A stretch of DNA of 64,000 bases from a bacterium SCSIO 12844 (GCA_024397935.1 CP073743.1:1364001-1428000), one strand, 5' to 3'; shown: positions 28,378 to 38,837, numbered from the stretch's first letter. Notes: generated by a model from the letters alone, not told the origin. Numbers and translations: made by a program.

Positions 28378-29097
28378 ATGAAAATAATAATAACAACTGC
28401 TCTAGTTAGTTTACTTGTATCATTTGCAGTGCCTGTTTGGGCAAATCAGTCAAATAATTTAGATAGAAATCTAATAAATAATCATACCATGAGTGGTTTT
28501 TTTGTTTCAGCATCAGCTGGTTTAGCTCAATCAAAATCAGTATATAACTATTCTTATTCTAATGTGCTTTATGGTTATAATATAAATACTAGTTTTCCTG
28601 CTCAGAATCAAGGAGCAGTTCATTTGGGTTTAGGGTATCAATTTGGTTTTGGAAACATAGATACTTTAAAGAATTTTTATACGGGCATGAGTGTTAATTA
28701 TAACAATTATGGAAAAGTGGTTGACCCATTAACTAGTAAAGTTGTTAAAAAAGGTAGTAAAAAAGGAACAATACTTTCTACTAATTATATGCAGTTAAAT
28801 ACTATTAATTTTGAAGGGTTTATTGGAATGCATTTTGCTTCTCCAGTGAGTGCGCAGATTGGTTTAGGTGTTGGTAACAAGCTGGGGAATCAACAAAATT
28901 TTGGATGGTTTGGATTATTTAATGCTCAGATAGGATATAATTTAACAAAGCATCTTCAGTTATACTTACGATATACACATGCTGTTTTAGTAAAAGACAG
29001 TGTTGATCTACCAGCATTGTGTTTTTGGGTTGCCTCTTCAAGCGAATCTCAAATTAGAATAAATTCTGAGCAAATAGGTCTAAAGTATATTTTTTAA
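28378..29097 (+). CDS. Small outer-membrane beta-barrel protein, 239 aa
   Basis: The signal peptide ends near residue 22 (VWA-NQ). The mature part has alternating aromatic and glycine-rich strands such as GLGYQFGFG and IGLGVGNK, and ends in LKYIF with the terminal Phe needed for insertion by BamA. The size fits an 8-stranded porin-like or adhesin-like barrel (OmpA/Opa fold class). It is followed 47 bases later by a small exported protein. Function unknown. Confidence 0.75.
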   Translation: MKIIITTALVSLLVSFAVPVWANQSNNLDRNLINNHTMSGFFVSASAGLAQSKSVYNYSYSNVLYGYNINTSFPAQNQGAVHLGLGYQFGFGNIDTLKNFYTGMSVNYNNYGKVVDPLTSKVVKKGSKKGTILSTNYMQLNTINFEGFIGMHFASPVSAQIGLGVGNKLGNQQNFGWFGLFNAQIGYNLTKHLQLYLRYTHAVLVKDSVDLPALCFWVASSSESQIRINSEQIGLKYIF

Positions 29098-29143
29098 ATA
29101 AAGAATCACAAAATTAATCAATAACTAAAAGAGGTATAAAAAA

Positions 29144-29659
29144 ATGATTAATAAACTAATCACAATTGCTGGTTTAACATTAGTTGCATCATCAGCCGCA
29201 TTTTGTCAGATTCAAAACACTTCCTCTAATAATCTTAGCCTTAGTCAAGGTACAGCTACTCAAGTTGATACTTTAGCTATTGTTTGTCCAGCATCAATTA
29301 AGATTAATAAAGGGCTTGAAAATTCCGTTGAAGGAGATCGGAGTATAGAAGTAAATGCTAAATACCTTTTACAACCAGGTAAAACTCAAGAGCAATGTTC
29401 TCTTGATTTGCGCGCCATTAAGAGTATGTCAATTGGTCCAAATTTTAAGACAATAGAGTTAGCAACATTTACATTATTTTCAGATGGTGTAATTACAAAT
29501 GAAAAAACAAGTTATAAAGTAGGTGATAAACTAGGTCTTTTTTATATGGATGTTTATAAGAATGATAAATTAGAGCCTTTATCTGTTAAACAGTTAGAAG
29601 TGGTTAGCCATAAAGTTCTTTTTGTTGATAATTCTAGTCCAGCTACTGAATATAACTAA
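29144..29659 (+). CDS. Small exported protein of unknown function, 171 aa
   Basis: The N-terminus is a signal peptide (about 1-21, ending SSAAFC-Q). The mature protein has two cysteines, in IVCPAS and EQCSLD, that could form a disulfide, and beta-rich sequence. No lipobox is evident. A GAGG ribosome-binding site precedes the ATG. It may be co-transcribed with the barrel gene upstream. Its stop overlaps that of hemL on the other strand by 4 bases. Confidence 0.65.
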   Translation: MINKLITIAGLTLVASSAAFCQIQNTSSNNLSLSQGTATQVDTLAIVCPASIKINKGLENSVEGDRSIEVNAKYLLQPGKTQEQCSLDLRAIKSMSIGPNFKTIELATFTLFSDGVITNEKTSYKVGDKLGLFYMDVYKNDKLEPLSVKQLEVVSHKVLFVDNSSPATEYN

Positions 29660-30948
29660 ACATGGTTGTGCATATAAGAAAAATATGCTTTTGCCATGTT
29701 AATTGTGTTATCAATATCTTCGATACTATGTGCATTTGAAACAAAACCTGCTTCAAATGCAGAAGGTGCAAGATAAATACCTTGTTCTAACATATAATTA
29801 AAAAATGCTATAAAGCGATTAATTTCAGATTGATTAACTTCATCAAATGTTTTAGGTATATGATTAGAAAAGTATAAACCAAACATACTGCCGATTGACT
29901 GTGCTTTAAAATCAATTTGATGATCTTTAGCAACTTGGTTAAGTTGTTCAGTTAAGTAATTTGCTTTATTAGATAGGGTATCATAAAAGCCATTAGCTTG
30001 AATTAATTGTAAGGTTGTCAATCCTGCAGCCATTGCAATAGGATTACCTGAAAGTGTGCCTGCTTGATAGACATCACCACAAGGTGCTAGTCGTTGCATA
30101 ATTTCTTTTTTACCACCAAACGCACCAACTGGCATGCCACCACCAATCACTTTACCAAGGGTAATTAAGTCAGCATTGATATTAAAGATACTTTGAGCAC
30201 CATTAAGTGCAACACGAAAGCCTGTCATCACTTCATCAAAAATTAGCAAAGTACCATATTGATCACAGAGTTGACGTAATCCTTGGATAAATTCAATATC
30301 AGGAACAATTAAATTCATATTACCTGCAATGGGTTCAAGTATAATACAGGCAATTTCATCTGGATAAGTTTCAAAGCACTGTTTGACAGAATCTAAATCA
30401 TTAAAGTTTGCAGTTAAGGTATCTTTAACTGTATCTTTCGGAACACCAGGTGAGCCAGGAATGCCAAGTGTTAAAGCACCAGATCCTGCGGCGACTAATA
30501 AATGATCTGCATGACCATGGTAACAACCTTTAAATTTAATCAATTTATCACGATTTGTATAAGCGCGGGCTAGACGAATAGCGCTCATTGTCGCTTCAGT
30601 GCCTGAATTAACAAAGCGTACCTGGTCCATATTAGGTATCAGTTCACAGACAGTTTCTGCTAATTGAGCTTCTAATTGGCAAGGTGCGCCATAACTTAAA
30701 CCTTTTTCCGCTTGAGCTTTTACAGCTTCAATAACTTGTTCATTTGCATGGCCAACAATCATAGGCCCCCATGAACCAACATAGTCAATATAGCGATTGC
30801 CATCGACATCATAAATATAAGCACCTTTTGCATGATCAATAAATTTAGGTGTACCACCCACAGCTTTAAAGGCTCGAACTGGTGAGTTAACACCACCTGG
30901 AATGACAGTTTGTGCTTGTTTGAATAGTTTCTCTGAACGAGTTGTCAT
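29656..30948 (-). CDS. hemL: Glutamate-1-semialdehyde 2,1-aminomutase
   Basis: PLP enzyme of the C5 heme pathway, converting glutamate-1-semialdehyde to 5-aminolevulinate. The 430-residue length is standard. Diagnostic parts are [10 protein letters not shown] at the N-terminus, GCYHGHAD, the Asp of FDEVMTGFR and the PLP lysine in [16 protein letters not shown]. It follows gshB by 17 bases on the minus strand, giving an fmt-gshB-hemL order. Confidence 0.97.
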   Translation of the reverse strand: MTTRSEKLFKQAQTVIPGGVNSPVRAFKAVGGTPKFIDHAKGAYIYDVDGNRYIDYVGSWGPMIVGHANEQVIEAVKAQAEKGLSYGAPCQLEAQLAETVCELIPNMDQVRFVNSGTEATMSAIRLARAYTNRDKLIKFKGCYHGHADHLLVAAGSGALTLGIPGSPGVPKDTVKDTLTANFNDLDSVKQCFETYPDEIACIILEPIAGNMNLIVPDIEFIQGLRQLCDQYGTLLIFDEVMTGFRVALNGAQSIFNINADLITLGKVIGGGMPVGAFGGKKEIMQRLAPCGDVYQAGTLSGNPIAMAAGLTTLQLIQANGFYDTLSNKANYLTEQLNQVAKDHQIDFKAQSIGSMFGLYFSNHIPKTFDEVNQSEINRFIAFFNYMLEQGIYLAPSAFEAGFVSNAHSIEDIDNTINMAKAYFSYMHNHV

Positions 30949-30965
30949 TATATTTGGTCCTTTCT

Positions 30966-31931
30966 TTATTTTTTATAGTTGGATTCAATAAAGTTCATTA
31001 ATTCATCTGCAGCATTGTAGCCTGTGCCAAAATCTAGTTCTCTAACACAGGTAGGGCAAGTAATATTAATTTCAGTAATATACTCTCCAATAACATCAAG
31101 ACCACAAAAAACAATACCTTTTGCTTGTAAAGTTGGTACAACTTGCTCAACTAACCAATGGTCACGATCTGTTAATGGTTTAACGATTGCTTGTGCGCCT
31201 TTAGCAAGATTAGCTCTTGTTTCTCCCTCTTTAGCTATTCTAGCAACCGAGTGGGTTGGTGCTTTGCCATTGACTAAAAGAATTCGTTTGTCACCTTGAG
31301 TAATTTCTGGGATATAACGTTGAATCATTGTATAACGACTTTCAAATGCTGTGATCGTTTCTATGATAACATTAATATTTGGATCACTTCGATTTAATTT
31401 AAATATTGAGCTACCTGAGCTGCCATCTAATGGCTTTAAAATAATATCACCATGTTCATATAGATAATCTTTAATATCACAAGCACTTCTAGTAATTAAT
31501 GTTGCTGGTATACATTGTGGGAAATGAGTAATAAACATTTTCTCATTTGCATCACGTAAACTTTGAGGTTTATTAATTATCCAGCTACCTTTTCGTTCTG
31601 CTAGCTCTAAAATATAAGTTGCAAAGACAAATTCCATATCAAATGGAGGCTCTTTACGCATTTGAATGACATGAAAGTTTTCTAGCTTTGTTATTATTGG
31701 CTGATCAATTTTATACCATACTTTTGCAGTTATAAAATGATCGTTTAAAGTAATGGGGTATGCTTTTGCATAAGCGCTACCATCTTGTATATAAAGGTCA
31801 TTCATTTGAATGCTATAACATTGCCAACCCTTTTTTAAGGCAGATTCAATCATTGCAATTGAACTGTCTTTTTTAGGGTTTAGTTGATCAAGCGGATCAA
31901 GAATAAATGCCATTTTTAAGTTAGTAGACAT
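30966..31931 (-). CDS. gshB: Glutathione synthetase
   Basis: This ATP-grasp enzyme joins gamma-glutamylcysteine and glycine. The 321-residue length matches E. coli GshB. ATP-grasp features are seen in [32 protein letters not shown] and the metal-binding end [20 protein letters not shown]. It lies 4 bases after fmt. Glutathione made here could also be a substrate of the CydDC exporter encoded earlier in the window. Confidence 0.96.
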   Translation of the reverse strand: MSTNLKMAFILDPLDQLNPKKDSSIAMIESALKKGWQCYSIQMNDLYIQDGSAYAKAYPITLNDHFITAKVWYKIDQPIITKLENFHVIQMRKEPPFDMEFVFATYILELAERKGSWIINKPQSLRDANEKMFITHFPQCIPATLITRSACDIKDYLYEHGDIILKPLDGSSGSSIFKLNRSDPNINVIIETITAFESRYTMIQRYIPEITQGDKRILLVNGKAPTHSVARIAKEGETRANLAKGAQAIVKPLTDRDHWLVEQVVPTLQAKGIVFCGLDVIGEYITEINITCPTCVRELDFGTGYNAADELMNFIESNYKK

Positions 31932-31935
31932 CTGT

Positions 31936-32892
31936 TTATACTCCTATGACCGTGCCAAGAACATCATTTAGTTCTCTGCCATTAATTAATTCACTAAGAG
32001 ACATTGGCTTTTTTCCAGGAAATTGTAGTTTTGTGATTGCTAATATACCATTGCCTGTAGCAATCTGAATATCTTTTTTTGATAAATTAATTACTGTGCC
32101 TGGTTTGTATTTATGTGTTTGCTCAACAATATAGGCATCAAAAAGTTTGACATTTTTACCATTGATCAGTGTATAAGTACCAGGCCATGGTGTAAAAGCT
32201 CGAATTTTACGTTCAATTTTAACTGCACTTTGATTCCAATTGATTTTACCTTCTGATTTAGTAATTTTTTCAGCATAAGTTGCTTTTGTATTGTCTTGTT
32301 TGCTTGGATTAAGGCTATTATGTTGAATTTGATCAATCGTTTTGATAAGTGGGGTGATAGATAATTTTGCTAATTTATCATGTAGTGTTTGAGCGGTATC
32401 ATCCTCTGAAATTTCGCAGCTAACGGTATTTAATATATCACCTGTATCTAAACTGTGATCCATTTGCATAATACTAACAGCAGTTTCTTTATCACCAAAT
32501 TCAATTGCTCGCTGAATGGGGGCAGCGCCTCGCCATTTAGGTAGTAAAGAGACATGAATATTAATACAACCATATTTAGGTATATCAAGTACTGTTTGAG
32601 GCAAAATTAAGCCATACGCAATTACAATCATTAAGTCAGGTTCTAATAATTTTAACTGTTCAATTGCTTGAGGTTCTTTTTTGAATGACGATGGTTGAAA
32701 TATGGCTATATTATGTGCTTTAGCAATTGTCTTTACAGGGCTTTCTTTTAATTTCTTGCCACGACCTGCAGCACGGTCAGGCTGTGTATATGCTGCTATA
32801 ATGTTAACGCTATTTGATTGGATTAAATCAGTTAATACAGTTGCTGCAATATCAGGCGTTCCAGCAAAAACAACTGAGAGTTTTTTGTTCAT
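31936..32892 (-). CDS. fmt: Methionyl-tRNA formyltransferase
   Basis: Formylates initiator Met-tRNA with 10-formyl-THF. The 318-residue protein has the formyltransferase domain with the catalytic block HVSLLPKWRGAAPIQRAI and later DTGDIL, then the C-terminal tRNA-binding domain (ending ELNDVLGTVIGV). The usual neighbour def is not present; instead fmt is followed by gshB and hemL. The upstream gap to the next minus-strand gene is 68 bases. Confidence 0.96.
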   Translation of the reverse strand: MNKKLSVVFAGTPDIAATVLTDLIQSNSVNIIAAYTQPDRAAGRGKKLKESPVKTIAKAHNIAIFQPSSFKKEPQAIEQLKLLEPDLMIVIAYGLILPQTVLDIPKYGCINIHVSLLPKWRGAAPIQRAIEFGDKETAVSIMQMDHSLDTGDILNTVSCEISEDDTAQTLHDKLAKLSITPLIKTIDQIQHNSLNPSKQDNTKATYAEKITKSEGKINWNQSAVKIERKIRAFTPWPGTYTLINGKNVKLFDAYIVEQTHKYKPGTVINLSKKDIQIATGNGILAITKLQFPGKKPMSLSELINGRELNDVLGTVIGV

Positions 32893-32960
32893 GGTTTAAG
32901 CTCACTGGTAAGTTTTATAAGTAATTGTAAGATAAAGTAAAATGATTATATTTAGAAGAT

Positions 32961-33359
32961 TTAGTAATTTAGTCGATATGCATAAGCTTGAATTTGTATT
33001 GCATCTAAAATACCTTGATTAGGTGTACGTGCAATTTGAACTGGACCAATTGCATTGGCGCCATATTTAGCAGCAAGTTTTTTTGCATAAGCAACTGATT
33101 GGTCAGCATCTGATTCTAATTCAGTTTGATTTGTGGATTGAAAATGCATTTGTGTATTGATTAAGCCAATCGGTTGGGCATTGGGTGGTACATTAATCAT
33201 TTCTACTGCACTTGCTGGAATGCTTGAGTAGGTTTGTGTTGTTTGCGGTAGATAAATCCCATGAGGCGAATAAGTAGTTTTTGGATAAAATGCATAGAAT
33301 AATATAAGGATAACGGCAATAATAATAAGGTGTAAAATATTTTGCAATTGTTGATTCAT
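32961..33359 (-). CDS. Membrane-anchored protein of unknown function, 132 aa
   Basis: An N-terminal membrane helix (about residues 8-25) anchors a small, probably periplasmic domain. The middle part (VPPNAQPIGLINTQMHF) and end (KYGANAIGPVQIA) give an alternating strand/helix pattern similar to small proteins of the YbjQ/RcsF-like alpha/beta type, but I cannot name the family. It lies upstream of and on the same strand as fmt, and is divergent from trpEG. Confidence 0.6.
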   Translation of the reverse strand: MNQQLQNILHLIIIAVILILFYAFYPKTTYSPHGIYLPQTTQTYSSIPASAVEMINVPPNAQPIGLINTQMHFQSTNQTELESDADQSVAYAKKLAAKYGANAIGPVQIARTPNQGILDAIQIQAYAYRLNY

Positions 33360-33493
33360 ATGAAAATACCTATTATGATAGTAACAATATTATTGTTTTC
33401 AATGATAAGGGCTCGATTGAATAAAAACAATCTTTTTCAACTAGATTATGATTGTGTATTAAAGCCTTTAATTCACTCAAAAGGGGTAATTAA

Positions 33494-35659
33494 ATGAATG
33501 TAATTGATAAGAGAGAAGAACTAATCACATCAAATGGTATTTTTGCACTGTTACAAAAGCACAAAATGAAATATAGTGAATCGTTGGATGATATCAAAGT
33601 AATGCTTAATCGTGCAAGGGGTATGTTGATGTCATCTGGGATTGAGTATCCAGGACGTTATAACCGTTGGGAAGTTGGTTTTATTCACCCGCCAGTTGAG
33701 TTTATTGCTTACGATGGCTTAGTTAAAGTTCGTGCTTTAAATCCCAGAGGCAATATGATTTTATCAATGATTAAACCTATTATGTCAGCGCCTGAGTCAG
33801 TCGAGATAATTGCTGAAGATGAGCATGAAGTTGATTTAAAAATTCATGCAAGTCGTGAAGCATTTCCAGAAGAGAAACGTAGTTTTCAACCATCTGTAAT
33901 GACGCCGATTAGAGCTTTAACAACTGAGTTTAATCAGTTAAGTGAAAACATGTTAGGTTTATTTGGTGCATTTGGTTATGCTTTGATTTATCAGTTTGAA
34001 CCAGTAGAAGAGGCAAAAGAAAAAAATCGTGATCAAAAGTTATATCACTTATATTGGGTGGATGAACTTTATGCAATTGATAAAAAGAAAGAAGAATCTT
34101 TTCTTTTAACACTTGAGTTAAAAAAGGGCCAGTACTCTACGCTAGGTACATCGACGGACCCATATGAACCGATGGAACCCGCGTATAATTATGATAAACC
34201 GTTTCAAGCACTATCAAAAATAACTTCTTCAATGTCGGATGATGCATTTGCTAATATGGTTGATAAAGCGCGTGAACACATGCGAGTTGGTGATGTTTTT
34301 GAAGTTGTTTTAAGTCGTCGCTTTGAGGCAAAAGTTCAGGGGCGTTTAAGTGAATTATTTGATAAAATGAAATCTCAAAATCCTTCACCTTATGAATATT
34401 TTTGTCAGTTTGGTGATGAACAGCTTATTGGTACATCACCTGAAATGTTTGTTCGTGTTGAAGGAGATCGAATTGAGTCTTGTCCGATATCTGGTACGAT
34501 TCGTCGAGGCGATAATGCTATGGAAGATTCTGAAAGAATTGTGAAGTTATTAAACTCATATAAAGATGAAGTAGAATTAACCATGTGTACTGATGTTGAC
34601 AGGAATGATAAATCACGTATTTGTCAGCCTGGTAGCGTTAATTTACTTGAGCGTCGAACCATTGAGCGTTATGAAGGGCTGTTTCATACGGTTGATCACG
34701 TAGAGGGAACTTTACGATCTGAATATAATGGTTTAGATGCATTTATGTCTCATATGTGGGCCGTAACATTAACTGGTGCGCCAAAGCCTCGGGCAATACG
34801 TCTAGTTAATCAATATGAAACCATGCCAAGAAACTATTATGGTGGCTCTGTTGGTGCAATTGGCTTTAATGGTGATATCAATTCAGCCATTACGATTCGT
34901 ACAGTACATATCAAAAAAAATAAAGCAACTTATCAAGCTGGTGCAACATTAGTATGGGACTCTGAAGGCAAGGAAGAAGCAAAAGAGACGCATACTAAAG
35001 CAACAGCATTTAAACGAGCTTTAGGTACGATTCAATCAATTAAGAAAAGAGAGAAAGCTGTGTTTCAAATATCTAAACCTATTAAAGCCATTATGATTGA
35101 TCATGAAGATTCTTTTGTTCACACGTTAGCTGATTATTTTAGGCAATGTGGTGTTGAGCTTGATACTTACAGAAGTGGTATTACCATTGAGGCTATCAAG
35201 AAAATTAACCCAGATATTGTTATATATTCTCCTGGCCCTGGTAAACCTCAAGATTTTAATTTGCCACAATTAATTAAAGATGTTACAGAAGCTAAAATAC
35301 CACAGTTTGGTGTTTGCTTAGGATTGCAGGGAATGATAGAGGCGTTTGGTGGTCAGTTAAAATTACTAGATGTGCCTCATCATGGTAAAATATGGAAGTT
35401 AAAACATCAAAATCAAGGTATCTTTAAAGAAGTAGAGCCTGAGTGTGAAGTTGCAGCTTATCATTCTATTATTGCCGATGATAGCGTTATAGTAGATGAT
35501 TTAGTTGTTACTGCAGTGAATGAGCATGGTCATATTATGGCTGTTGAACATAAAAATTTACCCTTAGCAGCAGTACAGTTTCATCCAGAATCTATTCTTA
35601 CAATGAAAGATGATACAGGCTTAAGAATGATTTATAATGCAATTGAGCATTTAACTTGA
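33494..35659 (+). CDS. trpEG: Fused anthranilate synthase TrpE(G)
   Basis: A 721-residue fusion. Residues 1-510 form the chorismate-binding (component I) domain, with LTGAPKPRAIRL and the GGSVGAIGF block; residues 525-721 form a class-I glutamine amidotransferase with the nucleophile Cys in FGVCLGLQG and QFHPES for the His/Glu pair. Together they make anthranilate from chorismate and glutamine for tryptophan. This arrangement is known from rhizobia and some gammaproteobacteria. PhzE has the same layout, but no phenazine genes are nearby. No other trp gene and no Trp-rich leader are visible. Confidence 0.9.
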   Translation: MNVIDKREELITSNGIFALLQKHKMKYSESLDDIKVMLNRARGMLMSSGIEYPGRYNRWEVGFIHPPVEFIAYDGLVKVRALNPRGNMILSMIKPIMSAPESVEIIAEDEHEVDLKIHASREAFPEEKRSFQPSVMTPIRALTTEFNQLSENMLGLFGAFGYALIYQFEPVEEAKEKNRDQKLYHLYWVDELYAIDKKKEESFLLTLELKKGQYSTLGTSTDPYEPMEPAYNYDKPFQALSKITSSMSDDAFANMVDKAREHMRVGDVFEVVLSRRFEAKVQGRLSELFDKMKSQNPSPYEYFCQFGDEQLIGTSPEMFVRVEGDRIESCPISGTIRRGDNAMEDSERIVKLLNSYKDEVELTMCTDVDRNDKSRICQPGSVNLLERRTIERYEGLFHTVDHVEGTLRSEYNGLDAFMSHMWAVTLTGAPKPRAIRLVNQYETMPRNYYGGSVGAIGFNGDINSAITIRTVHIKKNKATYQAGATLVWDSEGKEEAKETHTKATAFKRALGTIQSIKKREKAVFQISKPIKAIMIDHEDSFVHTLADYFRQCGVELDTYRSGITIEAIKKINPDIVIYSPGPGKPQDFNLPQLIKDVTEAKIPQFGVCLGLQGMIEAFGGQLKLLDVPHHGKIWKLKHQNQGIFKEVEPECEVAAYHSIIADDSVIVDDLVVTAVNEHGHIMAVEHKNLPLAAVQFHPESILTMKDDTGLRMIYNAIEHLT

Positions 35660-35729
35660 TCTTTAAATTCAAAACGTTAGACTCTGTTAAAAATAAATTT
35701 ATTTATGCTTTTTTAAAGGAATTTTTACT

Positions 35730-36836
35730 ATGGCGTTTAAACGCGTTTTAACAATTGGTGGAGCTACAGTAGATACAATTATCTCTTATGAAGAAATGGA
35801 AACAATGCAGATTCATAAAGCAAAAAGTTTGGAATCGTATTTGTTACTTGAAGAGGGAGCAAAAATAGAAGTAACTGATCAGAAAATTTATAGTGGTGGT
35901 GGCGCAACGAATGCTGCTGTATCTTTTAAACGACAAGGTTATGAGGTTGCTCTTTTTGGTAAAGTAGGTCATGATCGTTATGGAGATATGCTCTTAGATG
36001 AATTAAAAGATGTGGGTATAAATGTCTCTTATGCAAGGCGCTCAAATACCTATGCAACGGCTAATTCATTTATCGTTCCATCACTTAAAGGGGATCGTAC
36101 TGTATTCGCTTATCGTGGTGCAAATACCTCAGTATTAACAGAAGACTTACCAGAAGAAGCGATTCAATCAAGTGACTTTGTTTATGTAACCTCTTTGAGT
36201 AAAGATTCTGCAGCTCGTTTTCCTGAAATTGTTAAATTAGCTAATCAATGTGATTCAAAAGTAGCAATTAATCCAGGAAATAGTCAATTAGTATTAGGTG
36301 GTGGATTTGTTAAATCAGCACTCGATGGTGTTGATATTATGCTTTTAAATTATGAAGAAGCGCAATTGTTGATGGTGTCATTAATTTCTACTGATAAACA
36401 CATGAAAGAAACTTTAGCAGAAATGAATGACCACCATGGTGAAGAGTTATTGGGAAATCAATTTCAATATGAAGGTGTTTTTTTTAGTTTGAGGCAGTTT
36501 TTTAAAGTTGTATTAGGATTAGGTCCAAGAATTGTTGTTGTTACAAATGGTTCAGAAGGTGTTTACGTTGCCACCAATGAAAAACTGTACTTTCATCCAC
36601 CATATAAGTATGGCAAGATTGTCAATACATTAGGTGCAGGAGACGCATTTGCTTCAGCTTTTGTTGGTACTATCTATGCAGATCAACCAGTGGAAGAAGC
36701 CATTCGTCATGGGATATTAAATAGTGGTTCTGTAATTTGTTATCCTGATGCAAAAACTGGACTATTAACAACAGAAGGATACACTCAAGCATTAAATCAA
36801 CTAGATAAAAAATTATTAGTTACGATGGATTGGTAA
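35730..36836 (+). CDS. PfkB-family sugar/nucleoside kinase
   Basis: This 368-residue ribokinase-like enzyme has the first PfkB signature around GGGATNAAVSFKRQG and the second as NTLGAGDAF, where the final Asp is the catalytic base. The family includes ribokinase, adenosine kinase and fructokinase; the substrate cannot be decided. An insertion of about 25 residues around FQYEGVFFSLRQF is unlike standard ribokinase. It lies 34 bases before an MFS transporter, which may import its substrate. Confidence 0.85.
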   Translation: MAFKRVLTIGGATVDTIISYEEMETMQIHKAKSLESYLLLEEGAKIEVTDQKIYSGGGATNAAVSFKRQGYEVALFGKVGHDRYGDMLLDELKDVGINVSYARRSNTYATANSFIVPSLKGDRTVFAYRGANTSVLTEDLPEEAIQSSDFVYVTSLSKDSAARFPEIVKLANQCDSKVAINPGNSQLVLGGGFVKSALDGVDIMLLNYEEAQLLMVSLISTDKHMKETLAEMNDHHGEELLGNQFQYEGVFFSLRQFFKVVLGLGPRIVVVTNGSEGVYVATNEKLYFHPPYKYGKIVNTLGAGDAFASAFVGTIYADQPVEEAIRHGILNSGSVICYPDAKTGLLTTEGYTQALNQLDKKLLVTMDW

Positions 36837-36870
36837 ATGTCTAAAATTGATGGAATATGGATAAAAGCTT

Positions 36871-38100
36871 ATGTCGTCAAAAAAAGTTATTCTTCTAGCA
36901 GCTATAGGCAGTGCACTAGATTATTATGATTTTATGGTGATGGTATTTGTTTCTAATATTATAGGGGCTCAATACTTCCCTTCACAATATGTTTACAACT
37001 CAGTTTTAGCTGTATTTATGACGTTTACAGTTGGGTATTTAATGAGGCCATTAGGCGGTATTATTTTTAGTCACTTTGGTGATAAATATGGGCGGCGTAT
37101 AGCATTCTATTTTTCAATTATATTGATTGCCATTCCTTTGTTTTGTATTGCTCTTTTGCCTACATACCAGGAAATAGGGGTGTTGGCGCCAATATTGTTA
37201 ATTATTCTGCGTTTAATTCAGGGGTTGGCGTTTGGAGGTGAGCTGCCAGGAGCAGTGATCTATACATTTGAACATGTGGATTTAAAGTATAGGACAGTTG
37301 CAGTTGCCTTTATTTTTTCTATTTTGACATTTGCAGCTCTATCAGGCCAGCTATTAGTGACATTAATTAGTCATATGTTATCTAAGGAGGCATTTTATTT
37401 ATGGGGTTGGAGGCTTGCATTTATTATAGGTTCGATTTTTTGTATCGCAGGTGGGTATTTGCGAAAAAACTTATCAGAGACGCCAGCCTTTATTGCATTA
37501 AAATCAAGAAAAAAAACTTTGCCAATAGCGCAGTTATTTGATAGTGATTTTATAACCTTGATTCAGGGCATATTATTTGCGTCAATCGTATCAGTCAGTA
37601 TGTTTTTAATTTTTATATTTATGCCAATTTTTCTGATTGATTTTACTTTAATAGGTAATCATGGCCATATTGTAAATGCGGTTAATTTATTGAATGTTGC
37701 GATTTTAACTATGTTCTTTGGTTATATTTCAGATAAATTTGGCAAAAAAAATATATTCAAAATATCTTTATTTTGTATGGTCGTTATTGCTTATCCTGTA
37801 TTTTGGGTTGTAACCAATACAACATCATTAGAAGTTGTAATGATTATGATTGTATTATTGGGCATTCCATATGCTATGATGCTTAGTACATATGCAACAA
37901 TAGTTTCTGAACTATTTCCCACATCAGTTAGATATACGGGATTAGGGTTAGTTTATAATGTTTCAGCTATTTTATTTGGCGCGACAGCTCCTATGATAGT
38001 TATTTGGTTAATTAAATTAACATCTAATCCTATTAGCGTGGCATTTTATTTAATCTTTTTTTCATTTTTAGCATTGCTTGGCTTTAGGTTTAAAACATAA
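36871..38100 (+). CDS. MFS transporter, metabolite:proton symporter type
   Basis: This 409-residue inner-membrane protein has about 12 transmembrane helices. The loop after helix 2 reads GDKYGRR and the first helix has DYYDFMVMVF, both characteristic of the metabolite:H+ symporter group (ProP, KgtP and ShiA relatives). It is close behind the PfkB kinase and probably co-transcribed. Substrate unknown. Confidence 0.87.
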   Translation: MSSKKVILLAAIGSALDYYDFMVMVFVSNIIGAQYFPSQYVYNSVLAVFMTFTVGYLMRPLGGIIFSHFGDKYGRRIAFYFSIILIAIPLFCIALLPTYQEIGVLAPILLIILRLIQGLAFGGELPGAVIYTFEHVDLKYRTVAVAFIFSILTFAALSGQLLVTLISHMLSKEAFYLWGWRLAFIIGSIFCIAGGYLRKNLSETPAFIALKSRKKTLPIAQLFDSDFITLIQGILFASIVSVSMFLIFIFMPIFLIDFTLIGNHGHIVNAVNLLNVAILTMFFGYISDKFGKKNIFKISLFCMVVIAYPVFWVVTNTTSLEVVMIMIVLLGIPYAMMLSTYATIVSELFPTSVRYTGLGLVYNVSAILFGATAPMIVIWLIKLTSNPISVAFYLIFFSFLALLGFRFKT

Positions 38101-38161
38101 TCTTATAACATTTAAGCAGAGTATATCGGAAAAAAACTAAAACACATGGAGTATAACTCAT

Positions 38162-38596
38162 ATGAATAAATATATAAGTGCAATGATAGCAGGTCTTATA
38201 GGCACAGTTGTTTTGTCTATTTTAATGATTATTAAAGCTAAAATGGGCGTTGCGCCACGGTTCGATGCCATAGGTGATCTTAGTCATTTTTCTGGTACTA
38301 ACAGTATGGCGGTTGGTTGGATTGGCCATTTTGTAATAGGAATAGTTGTTTGGGGTATTTTATTTGCGATCATAGAAGGTTTTTTACCTGGTAAATACTG
38401 GCTACGTGGCTTTATCTATGGAATAATCCTTTGGCTTATTATGATGATTATTTATATGCCAGTAATGGGTTGGGGATTTTTTGCAGCAAAGCTTGGGGTT
38501 CAGGTGGTCATTATGACTTTAGTGTTACACATTATTTTTGGTTGGGTGATCGGTATTGTCTATGGTGCTTTAACTAAGAAAAAAGCTAAAGGTTAG
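38162..38596 (+). CDS. Small four-helix membrane protein, DUF6789-like
   Basis: The 144-residue protein has four hydrophobic helices (about 5-25, 50-75, 80-105 and 112-135) and ends in a basic tail KKKAKG. The pattern FDAIGDLSHFSG between helices 1 and 2 and the Gly-rich helices resemble a widespread family of unknown function. I cannot assign a role. It is convergent with the small secreted protein at 38601, with only 4 bases between stops. Confidence 0.65.
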   Translation: MNKYISAMIAGLIGTVVLSILMIIKAKMGVAPRFDAIGDLSHFSGTNSMAVGWIGHFVIGIVVWGILFAIIEGFLPGKYWLRGFIYGIILWLIMMIIYMPVMGWGFFAAKLGVQVVIMTLVLHIIFGWVIGIVYGALTKKKAKG

Positions 38597-38600
38597 GCCA

Positions 38601-38837
38601 TTATGAACAACTAGGTATGTCCATTGTTGTTAATTGATCCCATGACGATTGGCTACAGTTCTCTGGTTTAGTATCAGGTATGCAATAAGATTGCCAAGTG
38701 CCCATATTTTTGGTGCTCAAGCAACTTTGAAAGCCATCAACACTTAGATATTCAGGTGGCATAACTGCAAAAGCATTATTGAAATAATAAAGACTCATTG
38801 TTAACACTGTAAATACTGTGAATTTTAGTTTATGCAT
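38601..38837 (-). CDS. Small cysteine-containing secreted protein, 78 aa
   Basis: The signal peptide (about 1-24, ending NNAFA-V) is followed by 54 residues with four cysteines (in FQSCLS, QSYCIP, ENCSQ and the end PSC) and two tryptophans, a pattern that suggests two disulfides. Family unknown. The 200 bases between it and alaS hold divergent start regions but no strong promoter that I can see. Confidence 0.6.
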   Translation of the reverse strand: MHKLKFTVFTVLTMSLYYFNNAFAVMPPEYLSVDGFQSCLSTKNMGTWQSYCIPDTKPENCSQSSWDQLTTMDIPSCS

